In this document: positions 29,815 through 38,875 of the stretch, one piece after another
Position numbering within the stretch: the first letter of the stretch is position 1
How the letters are laid out: each line of letters begins with the position of its first letter
NCBI GenBank assembly: GCA_002748285.1
Contig: PDSA01000028.1
Coordinates: 62,001 to 126,000, forward strand
DNA from: Rhodobacterales bacterium
Lineage (GTDB): Bacteria; Pseudomonadota; Alphaproteobacteria; Rhodobacterales; Rhodobacteraceae
Direction of reading: 5' to 3'
DNA length: 64,000 nucleotides
Notes under the pieces: model-generated
Database searches by the model: none
The model's input: only the letters and a program-made list of their open reading frames with translations
Told to the model about the DNA's origin: nothing
Translations under genes and position numbers: made by a program

Positions 29815-30222
29815 CTTCAACTCTCCACCCGAGTTTTTCATCATCGGCACCAAGCTATTTTAAAATTTGCGTCGTAATGGTTTACCAATGGGTTACACAC
29901 TATTTTGGGGTGTTTATGCATTCTTGCCGGATTTGTATATTGTTTTCTTTTAATTCTGGCGAGAAAATGCAACCAAGGCAAGATAATATCACCCCTTAGG
30001 TGTATAATTTACCACAATCACAACCCAAGATGGTTGGGGCGACCTTCAAGATGGTTGGGGCGACCTTATGGAGACCTTAACGATAATCGCATAATAAGTA
30101 TTATGTTAATACTAGTGACAACTTTGTTGCTTCGCCGCAAGGAATTGCTGCAGCGATGATTGAAATGCTTGAACACAAAGATTTGTTTTTCTACAGTGAG
30201 TTTAAACACTCAAGGGCACAAA
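29815..30222. other. AT-rich intergenic region upstream of aroQ-luxR
   Basis: These 408 bases contain no credible ORF and are clearly A/T-richer than the genes around them. They hold the 21-bp tandem repeat at 30026-30067 and presumably the aroQ-luxR promoter. No classical lux box is recognisable. Confidence 0.6.
30026..30067. repeat. Perfect 21-bp tandem duplication upstream of aroQ-luxR
   Basis: The unit beginning CAAGATGGTTGGGGCGACC occurs twice back to back without mismatch, about 155 bases before the aroQ start. It may be an operator pair or a simple slippage duplication. Confidence 0.7.
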
Positions 30223-30669
30223 ATGAAATCGCTGCTAATTCTGAACGGCCCCAATTTGAATCTGTTGGGTCAGCGTCAACCTGATGTCTATGGTAAAACC
30301 ACCCTGCAACAGGTTGAAACAACTTGCCAAATTCTGGCCGAGCGCATCGGCTGTCAGGTTGCTTTCCTGCAATCCAACCATGAAGGTGCGCTGGTGGATG
30401 CGATTCATGCCGCGCGTGGCAAGTTTGATGGCATCATCCTGAATGCTGGCGCCTACACCCATACATCGGTGGCGTTGATGGATGCGATTGCCTCGGTCGA
30501 ATTGCCAGTTTGCGAGCTGCATTTGTCCAACATCCACGCGCGTGAGCCTTTCCGGCACAAATCCTATATCGCTCCGGTCGCGATTGGGCAGATTTGCGGC
30601 TTTGGCCCGATGGGCTATGAATTGGCGATCCATGCGATGATGGCTTATCTCGAGCGTGACAATGCTTGA
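30223..30669 (+). CDS. aroQ: Type II 3-dehydroquinate dehydratase
   Basis: The 148-residue protein has the AroQ motifs ILNGPNLNLLGQRQPDVYG (catalytic Tyr), FLQSNHEGALVDAIH and the HLSNIHAREPFRHKSYI lid. It dehydrates 3-dehydroquinate in the shikimate pathway. ATG 30223 is the family start. It overlaps luxR. Confidence 0.95.
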   Translation: MKSLLILNGPNLNLLGQRQPDVYGKTTLQQVETTCQILAERIGCQVAFLQSNHEGALVDAIHAARGKFDGIILNAGAYTHTSVALMDAIASVELPVCELHLSNIHAREPFRHKSYIAPVAIGQICGFGPMGYELAIHAMMAYLERDNA

Positions 30670-31405
30670 ATTTCTCGAAGCAATTTATGCCGCCGATACC
30701 ACCGAACAAGTCTGGGATACGCTGACCAGGAAAATGGATAGCTATGGTTTTGACCGCCTGTTTTACGCCTATACTCGCTTCAACCTGGGGGCCGAACATA
30801 GTGACCCGGCGGATTCGTTGCTGTTATCCAGCCATTCAGAGGACTACACCAGACGCTATATCAATGAGCGGCATTTTTCCAACGGCCCGATGTTGCGTTG
30901 GTCATTGCATCACAACGGGGCCTGCAGTTGGAGCTGGCTGCAGGAATTGGAAAAAACCGACAGCCTGACCGAAGCCGAACGTAAGGTGCTGAGTTTCAAT
31001 CACTCTTTCGGGGTGATTACAGGCTATACCATTGGTTTTAAATCAGATTCTGCCCGTTGCCGCGCGGGTCTGGGGCTGACAGCGCGCCTTGATCTAAGCC
31101 AGGATGAGGTAGATGCAATCTGGGCAAAATCCGGCCGCGAGATCTTGGTAATGTGCAATATGGCGCATCTGAAAATCATCAGCCTGCCCTATTGCAGCAA
31201 ACGCCGCCCGCTGACCAAGCGCCAGCGCGAGGTGTTGGAATGGGTCGGCGAAGGCAAAACCATGCAGGACATCGCCACCATCATGAACCTGACCACCGCC
31301 ACGGTGGAAAAGCATCTGCGGCTGGCCCGACAAGCGCTGGGGGTGGAAACAACCGCGCAGGCGGTGCTGAAAGCTTCGTATCAGGATCAGATTTTCGTGA
31401 TTTAG
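30662..31405 (+). CDS. LuxR-family regulator with autoinducer-domain-like N-terminus
   Basis: An N-terminal domain of about 165 residues resembles the acyl-homoserine-lactone-binding fold (YINERHFSNGPMLRWSLHH region). The C-terminal LuxR helix-turn-helix is LTKRQREVLEWVGEGKTMQDIATIMNLTTATVEKHLRLARQALGV. The usual Asp-Pro pair of the ligand pocket appears as Gly-Pro here, so AHL binding is doubtful. No luxI lies in the window (an orphan or solo LuxR). ATG 30662 overlaps the aroQ stop. Confidence 0.87.
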   Translation: MLEFLEAIYAADTTEQVWDTLTRKMDSYGFDRLFYAYTRFNLGAEHSDPADSLLLSSHSEDYTRRYINERHFSNGPMLRWSLHHNGACSWSWLQELEKTDSLTEAERKVLSFNHSFGVITGYTIGFKSDSARCRAGLGLTARLDLSQDEVDAIWAKSGREILVMCNMAHLKIISLPYCSKRRPLTKRQREVLEWVGEGKTMQDIATIMNLTTATVEKHLRLARQALGVETTAQAVLKASYQDQIFVI

Positions 31406-31499
31406 CCGGGTTTGTCGGATATTTTTTTCCGAAAACCTATCCAAATAGACAAGTATTTTGCGCCAAGGTATGGATTCCCGTACTTTAATTTCAAGGCGT

Positions 31500-31745
31500 T
31501 AACTGTCATGGTTTAGCTACGTTCCGTGAGTGGTGGTCTTTAAGACCGGGGAACAAAAACAAGCCGGAACCTGCGTGATTTCGTAGCTCGACGGCTTGTC
31601 CGGGGAGCCGGAAGTTGGCCGGGGGAGTGATAGTGACTTTGCCCGGTCAGCGATTTACCATTTGCGCCCTGCCCTGATCCCCATCAGTGGGGGGGGCGCA
31701 AACCCTTAACGGCGCTGCCTTGCCCGGGCGGTGCCGTTTTTATTG
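31500..31745 (+). ncRNA. Candidate structured non-coding RNA
   Basis: The region downstream of luxR has no ORF but several strong hairpins: GTTCC/GGAAC enclosing GGTCTT/AAGACC, CAAGCCG/CGGCTTG, GCCGGG/CCCGGT, and TTTGCGCCC/GGGCGCAAA with an inner CTGAT/ATCAG. It ends in a rho-independent terminator (31709-31745). The size and a long rod-like character recall regulatory RNAs such as 6S, but I cannot match a family. It could instead be a structured luxR 3' UTR. The 5' end is approximate. Confidence 0.45.
31709..31745 (+). terminator. Rho-independent terminator
   Basis: The stem CGGCGCTGCC/GGCGGTGCCG has a TTGCCCG loop and is followed by TTTTTATTG on the plus strand. Confidence 0.8.
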
Positions 31746-31810
31746 TTAGAAAACAAACGGATAGAATTCGAACCTAAAGTAGCCCAACCTTGCAAAACAT
31801 GAGGGCTTGG

Positions 31811-31909
31811 AGCGTTATGCGAAAAACCTGAATCACCTAACGCTGCCTGAAATTATGGATTTCAACGCGTTAGGTGATGTTCTTTGTATCGGATATTTCG
31901 TCAAACGCT
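31811..31909. repeat. 99-bp dispersed imperfect palindrome, copy 2 (inverted)
   Basis: This is the reverse-complement counterpart of 11458-11556, the same length with about nine differences. The inner stem reads ACCTAACGC/GCGTTAGGT here, a compensatory T-A to C-G change relative to copy 1. It lies between the plus-strand terminator above and the tsf terminator. Confidence 0.85.
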
Positions 31910-31918
31910 ATAAAAGCA

Positions 31919-31949
31919 AAGCCCCCCGACCATAAAACCGGGGGGCTTA
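31919..31949 (-). terminator. Terminator of rpsB-tsf
   Basis: The stem AAGCCCCCCG/CGGGGGGCTT with a nine-base A-rich loop lies 26 bases beyond the tsf stop, with T-rich sequence following on the minus strand. Confidence 0.85.
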
Positions 31950-31975
31950 AATGACAATAGAAGAAAGCTGGTTGA

Positions 31976-32848
31976 TCAGCTGTTCATTTTGGCCACTTCA
32001 GCGGCAAAATCTTCTTCTTTTTTCTCGATGCCTTCGCCCACTTCCAGACGCACGAAACCGGTGATCTCAACGCCGGCTTCTTTGGCCGCTGCGGCCACGG
32101 TCAGGTCAGGGTTGATGACAAAGGATTGGCCCAGCAAGGTGACTTCGGACAGGAATTTTTTCATCCGCCCGACAATCATCTTTTCAATCACCTGCTCAGG
32201 CTTGCCGGATTCGCGGGCTTGCTCGGTCAGAACCGCCTTTTCACGCTCGACAACTGCCGGATCCAGATCGGCCTCGGACAGCGAAGCCGGGTTCACGGCA
32301 GCGATATGCATCGCAACCTGACGGCCAAACGCGGCGTTGTCGCCCTTCAGGGCCACCAGCACACCGATTTTGCCCATGCCATCGGCGACCGAGTTATGCA
32401 CATAAGAGGTCACAGTGTCGCCCTCCAGCGCAGCCATGCGGCGCACCGACATGTTTTCGCCGATGGTGGCGATGGCCGAGGTCACGGTATCCTCAACGGT
32501 TTTACCGCCCATATCCGCAGCTTTCAGCGCGTCCAGATCGGCAACGCCCAGAGCAGTTTTGGCGATGGTGCTGACCATGCTCTGGAAATCGGCGTTTTTG
32601 GCAACAAAATCGGTTTCCGAGTTCACCTCAACCGCGACCCCTTTGCCACCGTCCACGGTGACGGCCACCAGACCTTCAGCGGCGGTGCGGCCGGATTTCT
32701 TGGCAGCTTTGGCCAGACCTTTGGTGCGCAGCCAGTCGGTTGCGGCTTCGATATCGCCATCGGTTTCAACCAGGGCTTTTTTTGCGTCCATCATGCCAGC
32801 GCCAGTGCTGTCACGAAGCTGTTTTACCAATGCAGCTGTAATTGCCAT
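31976..32848 (-). CDS. tsf: Translation elongation factor Ts
   Basis: The 290-residue protein begins [26 protein letters not shown] and has [13 protein letters not shown], the TDFV contact with EF-Tu. It is the nucleotide exchange factor of EF-Tu. Tandem ATGs occur at 32851 and 32848; AGGAG spacing favours the latter. It lies 74 bases downstream of rpsB, as in most bacteria. Confidence 0.97.
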   Translation of the reverse strand: MAITAALVKQLRDSTGAGMMDAKKALVETDGDIEAATDWLRTKGLAKAAKKSGRTAAEGLVAVTVDGGKGVAVEVNSETDFVAKNADFQSMVSTIAKTALGVADLDALKAADMGGKTVEDTVTSAIATIGENMSVRRMAALEGDTVTSYVHNSVADGMGKIGVLVALKGDNAAFGRQVAMHIAAVNPASLSEADLDPAVVEREKAVLTEQARESGKPEQVIEKMIVGRMKKFLSEVTLLGQSFVINPDLTVAAAAKEAGVEITGFVRLEVGEGIEKKEEDFAAEVAKMNS

Positions 32849-32922
32849 CATGGTTCTCCTGAAAATAGGTTTCAAATCGTCAGGCGCGCCAGCTCGGGCG
32901 CCCCTGACCTTGTCCAGATTGC

Positions 32923-33708
32923 TTATTCGGCGGGCTTTTCTTCGGCCGGGGCCTCTTCGGCCACCGCCTCTTCCATCGGAGCTTCTTCCATCTCGCCCAG
33001 ATCAATCCCGGCCGCACCCAGCTGGGCCGTCATGCCGTCCAGCGCCGCGCGAGCCACCAGATCGGTGTAAAGCGCAATGGCGCGGGCCGCATCGTCATTG
33101 CCGGGGATGATGTAATCAATGCCATCGGGGTTACAGTTGCTGTCAACCACAGCGACCACAGGGATGCCCAGCTTGTTGGCTTCGGCCACGGCCAGATCTT
33201 CTTTGCGCACGTCGATGACGAAAATCAGATCAGGCTGGCTGCCCATCTCACGGATACCGCCCAGGCTGGCTTGCAGTTTGGCCTGCTCGCGCTCGATCCC
33301 CAGACGTTCCTTTTTGGTCAGACCTTCGGCACCGCTTGCCAGCAGTTCGTCATGGTCTTTCAGACGCTTGATGGATTTCGAGATAGTCTGCCAGTTGGTC
33401 AGCGTGCCGCCCAGCCAGCGGTGGTTCATGTAGTATTGTGCGCATTTTTCGGCAGCCTCGGCAATCGGGCCAGCGGCCTGACGTTTGGTGCCGACAAACA
33501 GAATGCGTCCGCCCTTGGCTGCGACATCACGCACCGCTTGCAGCGCCTGATCCAGCATCGGCACGGTCTGGGTCAGATCCATGATGTGAATGCCATTGCG
33601 CGCGCCGTAAATGAACGGGCCCATCTTCGGGTTCCAACGCTGAGTCTGGTGGCCAAAATGTACGCCAGCTTCTAACAGCTGCCGCATGGTAAATTCAGGA
33701 AGCGCCAT
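32923..33708 (-). CDS. rpsB: 30S ribosomal protein S2
   Basis: The 261-residue protein starts [22 protein letters not shown] and has MHRWLGG-type and [26 protein letters not shown] motifs. It has the acidic, Glu/Ala-rich C-terminal tail typical of alphaproteobacteria. It is the first gene of rpsB-tsf. Confidence 0.97.
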   Translation of the reverse strand: MALPEFTMRQLLEAGVHFGHQTQRWNPKMGPFIYGARNGIHIMDLTQTVPMLDQALQAVRDVAAKGGRILFVGTKRQAAGPIAEAAEKCAQYYMNHRWLGGTLTNWQTISKSIKRLKDHDELLASGAEGLTKKERLGIEREQAKLQASLGGIREMGSQPDLIFVIDVRKEDLAVAEANKLGIPVVAVVDSNCNPDGIDYIIPGNDDAARAIALYTDLVARAALDGMTAQLGAAGIDLGEMEEAPMEEAVAEEAPAEEKPAE

Positions 33709-33750
33709 GCTTATCTATCCTTTTCTTTTCCGGTTTGTTCCATGGGCGGG

Positions 33751-33772
33751 GGTTGAGGGCATATGCCCAACC
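33751..33772 (-). promoter_or_regulatory. Leader hairpin upstream of rpsB
   Basis: The near-perfect inverted repeat GGTTGAGGGCAT/ATGCCCAACC lies 43 bases upstream of the rpsB start. It could be part of an S2 autoregulatory leader; this is inference from position. Confidence 0.4.
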
Positions 33773-33986
33773 GGCGGACCTGATCGGGATTTCTCCCCGA
33801 ACCGGCCCCTCCCCGCTTACGGGAGTGAAGTCGCGCATATACAAAGCCTTTGGCCCGTTGGCAAGCCCTGTTTTGCCAAATCCTGGCCAAGCGCCGCCGG
33901 GTCTTGCTCCGCCCCCCGCCTTGCCCTATACCCGCCCCCTGCCCGGCCATGCCTGTGCCGCGGTGATTTTCAGGGGTTTGGAACGG

Positions 33987-34877
33987 ATGCAACAGACAGA
34001 GATCCTATGTATCGGCAGCGTGCTGTGGGATGTGATTGGCCGCCACCCGAATCCGATGCCCCATGGTGCCGACCGGCCCGGGCGCATCACCCGCCTGCCC
34101 GGCGGCGTGGCGCTCAATATCGCCATGACTCTGCGCCGCTTTGATCTGTCGCCCGTTTTGCTTAGCGCTATTGGCACTGATGAAGAGGGCCGCGAGCTGT
34201 TTAACCTGTGCAAAGGCATGGGGCTGAATTGCGACTATATCTACCGGGACCCCGATTTGCCCACCGACATCTATATGGCGATTGAGGGGGCCAACGGGCT
34301 GATCGCTGCCATTGCCGATGCCCATTCGCTGGAAGCCGCTGGCGACAAGATCCTGACCCCTCTGGCCGATGGCCGGCTGGGGGATGTGGAAAACCCCTAT
34401 GGCGGCGTGATCGTGCTGGATGGCAATCTGACTGAAAGCCTGCTGGATCAGATCGCCCACAGCCCGCTGTTTCGTGCCGCTGATCTGCGGCTGGCCCCGG
34501 CCTCGCCCGGCAAGGCCGAGCGGCTAACCCCGTTGCTCAACCAGCGCAATGTGACGCTTTACGTCAATCTGGAAGAGGCCGGGGTGCTGTGTGATCGCTG
34601 CTTTGCTGATTCCAAACAGGCGGCAGCGCGGCTGCTGGAGCGGGGGCTGCACCGGGTTCTGGTCACCGATGGGGCCAAAATGGCGACGCTGGGCAGTCAG
34701 AACGGGCTGGTCAGCCAAACGCCGCCGCAAGTGCTGGCCAAACGCATCACCGGGGCAGGAGACAGCTTCATGGCCGGCCATATCGCCGCCGATCTGCACG
34801 GCCACTGCCCGCAAACCGCGCTGGAGGCGGCCTTGAGCGCCGCCGCGCAGCATGTTTCAGGAGACCACCCAAAATGA
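33987..34877 (+). CDS. psuK: PfkB-family sugar kinase, probable pseudouridine kinase
   Basis: ATG 33987 gives 296 residues with the PfkB fold: ILCIGSVLWDVIG, PGGVALNIAMTLRRF and the C-terminal anion hole GAGDSFMAGH. Fusion-like coupling (ATGA) to psuG identifies the substrate as pseudouridine, converted to its 5'-phosphate. The longer ORF from 33735 lacks homology upstream. Confidence 0.88.
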   Translation: MQQTEILCIGSVLWDVIGRHPNPMPHGADRPGRITRLPGGVALNIAMTLRRFDLSPVLLSAIGTDEEGRELFNLCKGMGLNCDYIYRDPDLPTDIYMAIEGANGLIAAIADAHSLEAAGDKILTPLADGRLGDVENPYGGVIVLDGNLTESLLDQIAHSPLFRAADLRLAPASPGKAERLTPLLNQRNVTLYVNLEEAGVLCDRCFADSKQAAARLLERGLHRVLVTDGAKMATLGSQNGLVSQTPPQVLAKRITGAGDSFMAGHIAADLHGHCPQTALEAALSAAAQHVSGDHPK

Positions 34878-35803
34878 GCCATCCCCGCCCCGACATCCCG
34901 CTGATCCTGTCTGATGAGGTTGCCGCCGCCCGCCGCGACAACCGCCCGATCGTGGCGCTGGAAAGCACCATCATCACCCATGGGATGCCCTACCCGCAAA
35001 ACCTTGAAACCGCGCAAAAGGTCGAAGAGCGGGTGCGCCAATCCGGCGCGACTCCGGCCACGATTGCGGTGCTGGACGGGCAGTTGCATATCGGGCTGAG
35101 TGAAGCGCAGCTGCAAAAGCTGGCGCAGGCCCGGGACGTGGCCAAGCTGTCGCGCGCTGATTTCGCCGCTTGTCTGGCCACTGGCGGCACCGGAGCCACC
35201 ACGGTCGCGGCCACCATGATCGCCGCTGATCTGGCCGGTATCAAGGTGTTTGCCACTGGCGGCATTGGCGGGGTGCATCGCGGGGCCGAGTTGGATTTCG
35301 ACATCTCCGCCGATTTGCATGAACTGGCCAAGACCCCAGTCACAGTGGTCGCCGCCGGGCCCAAAGCCATTCTGGATGTGCCCAAGACGCTGGAGGTTCT
35401 GGAAACATTAGGAGTGCCGGTTATCACCTTCAAACAAAATGATATTCCGGCATTTTGGTCGCGCCATTCCGGCCTGAAAACGCCGCTGCGGATGGATCAG
35501 CCCAGCCAGATCGCCAAAGCGCAGATTTTGCGCACGCAGCTGGGGTTGTCCGGCGGGCAGTTGGTGAACAATCCGATCCCGGAGGCCGATGAAATCCCCC
35601 GCACCCGGCTGCAACCGATCATCGAACAGGCTCTGGACGAGGCCCGCGCGCAAAAGATCAGTGCCAAAGCTGTGACTCCCTTCATGCTGCAACGGATTTT
35701 CGAACTGACTGAGGGCGCTTCGCTTACCGCCAACATCGCTTTGGTGCTGAACAATGCGGCTTTGGCGGCTGAAATCGCGGCAGAGTTTGCCAAACAGAGC
35801 TAA
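34874..35803 (+). CDS. psuG: Pseudouridine-5'-phosphate glycosidase
   Basis: The 309-residue PsuG has ALESTIITHGMPYPQN, TGGTGATTVAATM, FATGGIGGVHRG and FWSRHSGLKTP. It splits pseudouridine 5'-phosphate to uracil and ribose 5-phosphate. Together with psuK it recycles pseudouridine from RNA turnover. Confidence 0.95.
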   Translation: MSHPRPDIPLILSDEVAAARRDNRPIVALESTIITHGMPYPQNLETAQKVEERVRQSGATPATIAVLDGQLHIGLSEAQLQKLAQARDVAKLSRADFAACLATGGTGATTVAATMIAADLAGIKVFATGGIGGVHRGAELDFDISADLHELAKTPVTVVAAGPKAILDVPKTLEVLETLGVPVITFKQNDIPAFWSRHSGLKTPLRMDQPSQIAKAQILRTQLGLSGGQLVNNPIPEADEIPRTRLQPIIEQALDEARAQKISAKAVTPFMLQRIFELTEGASLTANIALVLNNAALAAEIAAEFAKQS

Positions 35804-35918
35804 ACGCGCCAGATTTTGCCGATTCGCAGGTTGATTGCGCCGCTGGGTTATTGCGCAAAGCGGCCATGCTGCCTACAATCACCGCTCTGAGCCCCGATGA
35901 TATTTGAAACGGACCAAA

Positions 35919-36626
35919 ATGCCAAAATTGCCAAATATCCCCCCCCCGGAGCGGCGCAAACGCCGCTGGGTCACCGCGCTGCGCAACAACTTTTTCACCG
36001 GTCTGGTGGTGGTTGCGCCAATCGGGATGACTCTGTGGCTGATCTGGACGATCACCGGCCATATCGACAGCTGGGTGCTGCCGTTTATTCCTGAGCGGTT
36101 CTCGCCGAAAACCTATATCGGCATTGATCTGCGCGGCATCGGCGTGATCGTCTTTTTGATCTTTACTCTGCTGGTCGGCTGGATGGCCAAGGGGCTGATC
36201 GGGCGTTCGTTGCTGAATATGGGCGAAGATCTGGTGGGCCGGATGCCGGTGGTGCGGTCGGTCTATAACGGCTTGAAACAACTGGCAGAAACCGTATTCG
36301 CCCAGAGCGAAACCTCGTTTGATAAGGTTTGCCTGATCGAATATCCGCGCAAGGGGCTGTGGGCGATGGCGTTTATCTCGACCTCCACCAAGGGCGAAGT
36401 GAACCAGAAAATTCCGGTGGAAGATCAGCTGATCTCGATTTTCCTGCCCACCACGCCCAACCCGACCTCGGGCTTTTTGCTGTTTGCGCCGCAATCGGAC
36501 ATTATCGAGCTGGATATGACGGTGGGGGATGCGATGAAGCTGGTGATCTCGGCTGGTCTGGTCTATCCGCAGCCGGAAAATCTGGACCAACCCAGCCTGC
36601 CGCTGGAACCCCCGGGACAAGACTGA
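35919..36626 (+). CDS. DUF502 family membrane protein
   Basis: ATG 35919 (MPKLPNI) gives a 235-residue protein with two N-terminal membrane helices (FFTGLVVVAPIGMTLWLIWTI and GVIVFLIFTLLVGW). The DUF502 motifs GEDLVGRMPVVRSVYNGLKQ and LPTTPNPTSGFLLF follow. The function is not established. It sits alone, 115 bases after psuG. Confidence 0.88.
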   Translation: MPKLPNIPPPERRKRRWVTALRNNFFTGLVVVAPIGMTLWLIWTITGHIDSWVLPFIPERFSPKTYIGIDLRGIGVIVFLIFTLLVGWMAKGLIGRSLLNMGEDLVGRMPVVRSVYNGLKQLAETVFAQSETSFDKVCLIEYPRKGLWAMAFISTSTKGEVNQKIPVEDQLISIFLPTTPNPTSGFLLFAPQSDIIELDMTVGDAMKLVISAGLVYPQPENLDQPSLPLEPPGQD

Positions 36627-36657
36627 ACTGCCGGCTTGCCCTATCTTTGAAAGCACC

Positions 36658-36686
36658 AAAAAAAACGCCAGCACGAAGCTGGCGTT
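36658..36686 (-). terminator. Terminator hairpin oriented toward the minus strand
   Basis: The stem AACGCCAGC/GCTGGCGTT has a run of eight A on its left, i.e. eight T on the minus strand. The plus-strand side lacks a T run. Both neighbouring genes are on the plus strand. Confidence 0.6.
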
Positions 36687-36847
36687 AAGTTATTGAGGCA
36701 GGTTTCATACAGGCAAGAAACCTATCGAGCAGTGACACCTTTATATACAAACTATCGCTTATTTCCAAGCTAAAAGTTTGAATTCGCTGGCATTGCACAA
36801 TAGAGTTACAGCCAATGAAACAAGGAAATAAAGGGTTTGTCGCAAAA

Positions 36848-38668
36848 ATGAGAACAGTTTTTTTCACCCGCCTGCGCCGCCTGGCAGCGCTTTCCGGGCT
36901 GATTCTGGCGGCGGGATTCGCCAATGCCGACCCTCAGCATGGAATCGCGATGTATGGCACCCCTGCCCTGCCCGCCGATTTCACCCATCTGCCCTATGCA
37001 AACCCCGATGCCCCCAAGGGGGGTAAGATCGTTCTGGGCGAAGTGGGCAGCTTTGATTCACTCAATCCGCATATCCTGAAAGGTCGGGTGCCGTGGCAGC
37101 TGCGGTTTTTGGCCTATGAAAGCCTGATGGGGCGCAATTATGATGAGCCGTTCTCGCTCTATGGTCTGCTGGCTGAAAGCGTTGAGACCAACCCCGAGCG
37201 CAGCTGGGTCGAGTTCACCCTGCGCAAAGAGGCCAAGTTTTCCGATGGCAGCCCGCTGACGGTCGAGGATGTGATCTGGTCGTTTGAAACTCTGGGCCGC
37301 AGCGGCCACCCCCGCTATAAAAGCGCCTGGGAAAAGATTGCCAAAATTGAAGCCACGGGCGAACGCAAGCTGCGTTTTACCTTTAACGTGCAAGATCGCG
37401 AGCTGGCGCTGATCGTCGGGATGCGCCCGATTTTGAAAAAGGCGCAGTGGGACGGCAAAGATTTCGCGGACTCTTCGCTTGAGGCACCGATCACCACCGC
37501 GCCCTATGTGATCGGCGATTTTGAGCCCGGGCGTTATCTGGAGCTGAACCGCAACCCCGATTACTGGGGCAAAAATCTGCCCCTGCGCCGGGGCAGCAAT
37601 AATTTTGATCAGATCCGGTTGGAGTTTTTCGGCGATGCCGGCGTGCTGTTTGAATCGTTCAAGGCCGGTGTCACCGATGTGATGCGCGAAACCAACGCCA
37701 ATAAGTGGTATAGTCTTTATGATTTCATCACCGGCGCGCCCAAGGCGAGATTTACCAAATCCATCATCCCGCATCAGCGCCCCACCGGCATTACCGGGCT
37801 GGTGATGAACACCCGCAAGCCGGTCTTTGCTGATTGGCGGGTGCGTGAGGCAATGTCGCGGGCGTTTAATTATGAGTTCATCAGTGAAACCCTTAACAGC
37901 AGCGCCACGCCGCGGATCAGCTCTTATTTCTCCAATTCCGTGCTGGGGATGGAGAGCGGGCCGGCAAAAGGCCGGGTGCTTGAGCTGCTCAGCCCCTATC
38001 GCGACCAGCTGCTGCCCGGCACGATTGAGGGCTACACCCAGCCGGTTTCCGATGGCACCACCCGCAACCGCAAAAATATCCGCGCCGCTAAGGCTCTGCT
38101 GCAACAGGCCGGCTGGACGGTGCAGGGCGGGGTGTTGAAAAACGCCAAGGGGCAGCCCTTTGAGTTTGAGATTTTGCTCAAGCTGGGCTCGGCACAGGTG
38201 AAATCCATCGTGGATATCTATGTGCAGGCGCTCAAACGGTTGGGGATCACCCCCAAAGTCACCGTGATCGACAGCGCCCAATATAAGGAACGCACCACCA
38301 ATTATGATTTCGGGATGACGTTCTACCGCCGCGGCCTGTCGCTGTCTCCGGGCAATGAGCAATATCTCTATTGGGGCGCGGAGGGGGTAAAAACCCCGGG
38401 CACCCGCAACTGGATGGGGATGAACATGCCCGCCGCCGAAGCGATGATTGACCAGCTGTTGAATGCCCAAAGCCAGCCCGATTTCCGCGCCGCTGCCAAG
38501 GCTCTGGATCGCATTCTGACCGCCGGGCGTTATGTGATCCCGATCTGGTCAAACGGGCCATCGCGTGTTGCGCATAAAACGACATTGCATTATCCCGCGG
38601 ATCATCTGCCGATGTATGGCGATTGGATCGGCTTTTTGCCGGATGTCTGGTGGTATGAAAAGGAGTAA
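36848..38668 (+). CDS. Extracellular solute-binding protein family 5 (peptide ABC transporter type)
   Basis: From MRTVFFTRLRR a Sec signal peptide (LAALSGLILAAGFANA) leads into a cluster C binding protein of about 580 residues (GGKIVLGEVGSFDSLNPH, LRKEAKFSDGSPLTVEDV, WRVREAMSRAFN), resembling YejA. ATG 36815 is an alternative start. No permease or ATPase genes adjoin it, so it must feed a transporter encoded elsewhere or act alone. Confidence 0.88.
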   Translation: MRTVFFTRLRRLAALSGLILAAGFANADPQHGIAMYGTPALPADFTHLPYANPDAPKGGKIVLGEVGSFDSLNPHILKGRVPWQLRFLAYESLMGRNYDEPFSLYGLLAESVETNPERSWVEFTLRKEAKFSDGSPLTVEDVIWSFETLGRSGHPRYKSAWEKIAKIEATGERKLRFTFNVQDRELALIVGMRPILKKAQWDGKDFADSSLEAPITTAPYVIGDFEPGRYLELNRNPDYWGKNLPLRRGSNNFDQIRLEFFGDAGVLFESFKAGVTDVMRETNANKWYSLYDFITGAPKARFTKSIIPHQRPTGITGLVMNTRKPVFADWRVREAMSRAFNYEFISETLNSSATPRISSYFSNSVLGMESGPAKGRVLELLSPYRDQLLPGTIEGYTQPVSDGTTRNRKNIRAAKALLQQAGWTVQGGVLKNAKGQPFEFEILLKLGSAQVKSIVDIYVQALKRLGITPKVTVIDSAQYKERTTNYDFGMTFYRRGLSLSPGNEQYLYWGAEGVKTPGTRNWMGMNMPAAEAMIDQLLNAQSQPDFRAAAKALDRILTAGRYVIPIWSNGPSRVAHKTTLHYPADHLPMYGDWIGFLPDVWWYEKE

Positions 38669-38670
38669 CC

Positions 38671-38784
38671 ATGATCAGATTGTTCTTGCTCTGCGCCCTG
38701 TTGGGGTTAAGCGCCTGTGCTACCGTTGAAGGCATGGGCCGCGACATTTCCGCCGGGGCGCGCAAAGTTAGTGATGCGCTTTAA
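38671..38784 (+). CDS. Entericidin A/B family small lipoprotein
   Basis: This 37-residue ORF is too short for the track. ATG 38671 follows AGGAG and opens a signal sequence with lipobox LGLSAC. The mature part CATVEGMGRDISAGARKV contains the GxGxD and A-K pattern of entericidins. It starts two bases after the upstream stop, so it is co-transcribed. Entericidins are small cell-envelope lipoproteins linked to stress lysis. Confidence 0.85.
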   Translation: MIRLFLLCALLGLSACATVEGMGRDISAGARKVSDAL

Positions 38785-38875
38785 GAATGGCGTTTAACAG
38801 GCTGTAATAAAGACAAAATCACCGGGCGGATTTCTGCCCGGCCGTGCTGTTTGGGTTTCCTTGAGGGGGCAGCTC

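Noticed and set aside
29870-30160. Possible CRISPR-like repeat
   Set aside because: Only two directly abutting 21-bp units with no spacers and no cas genes.
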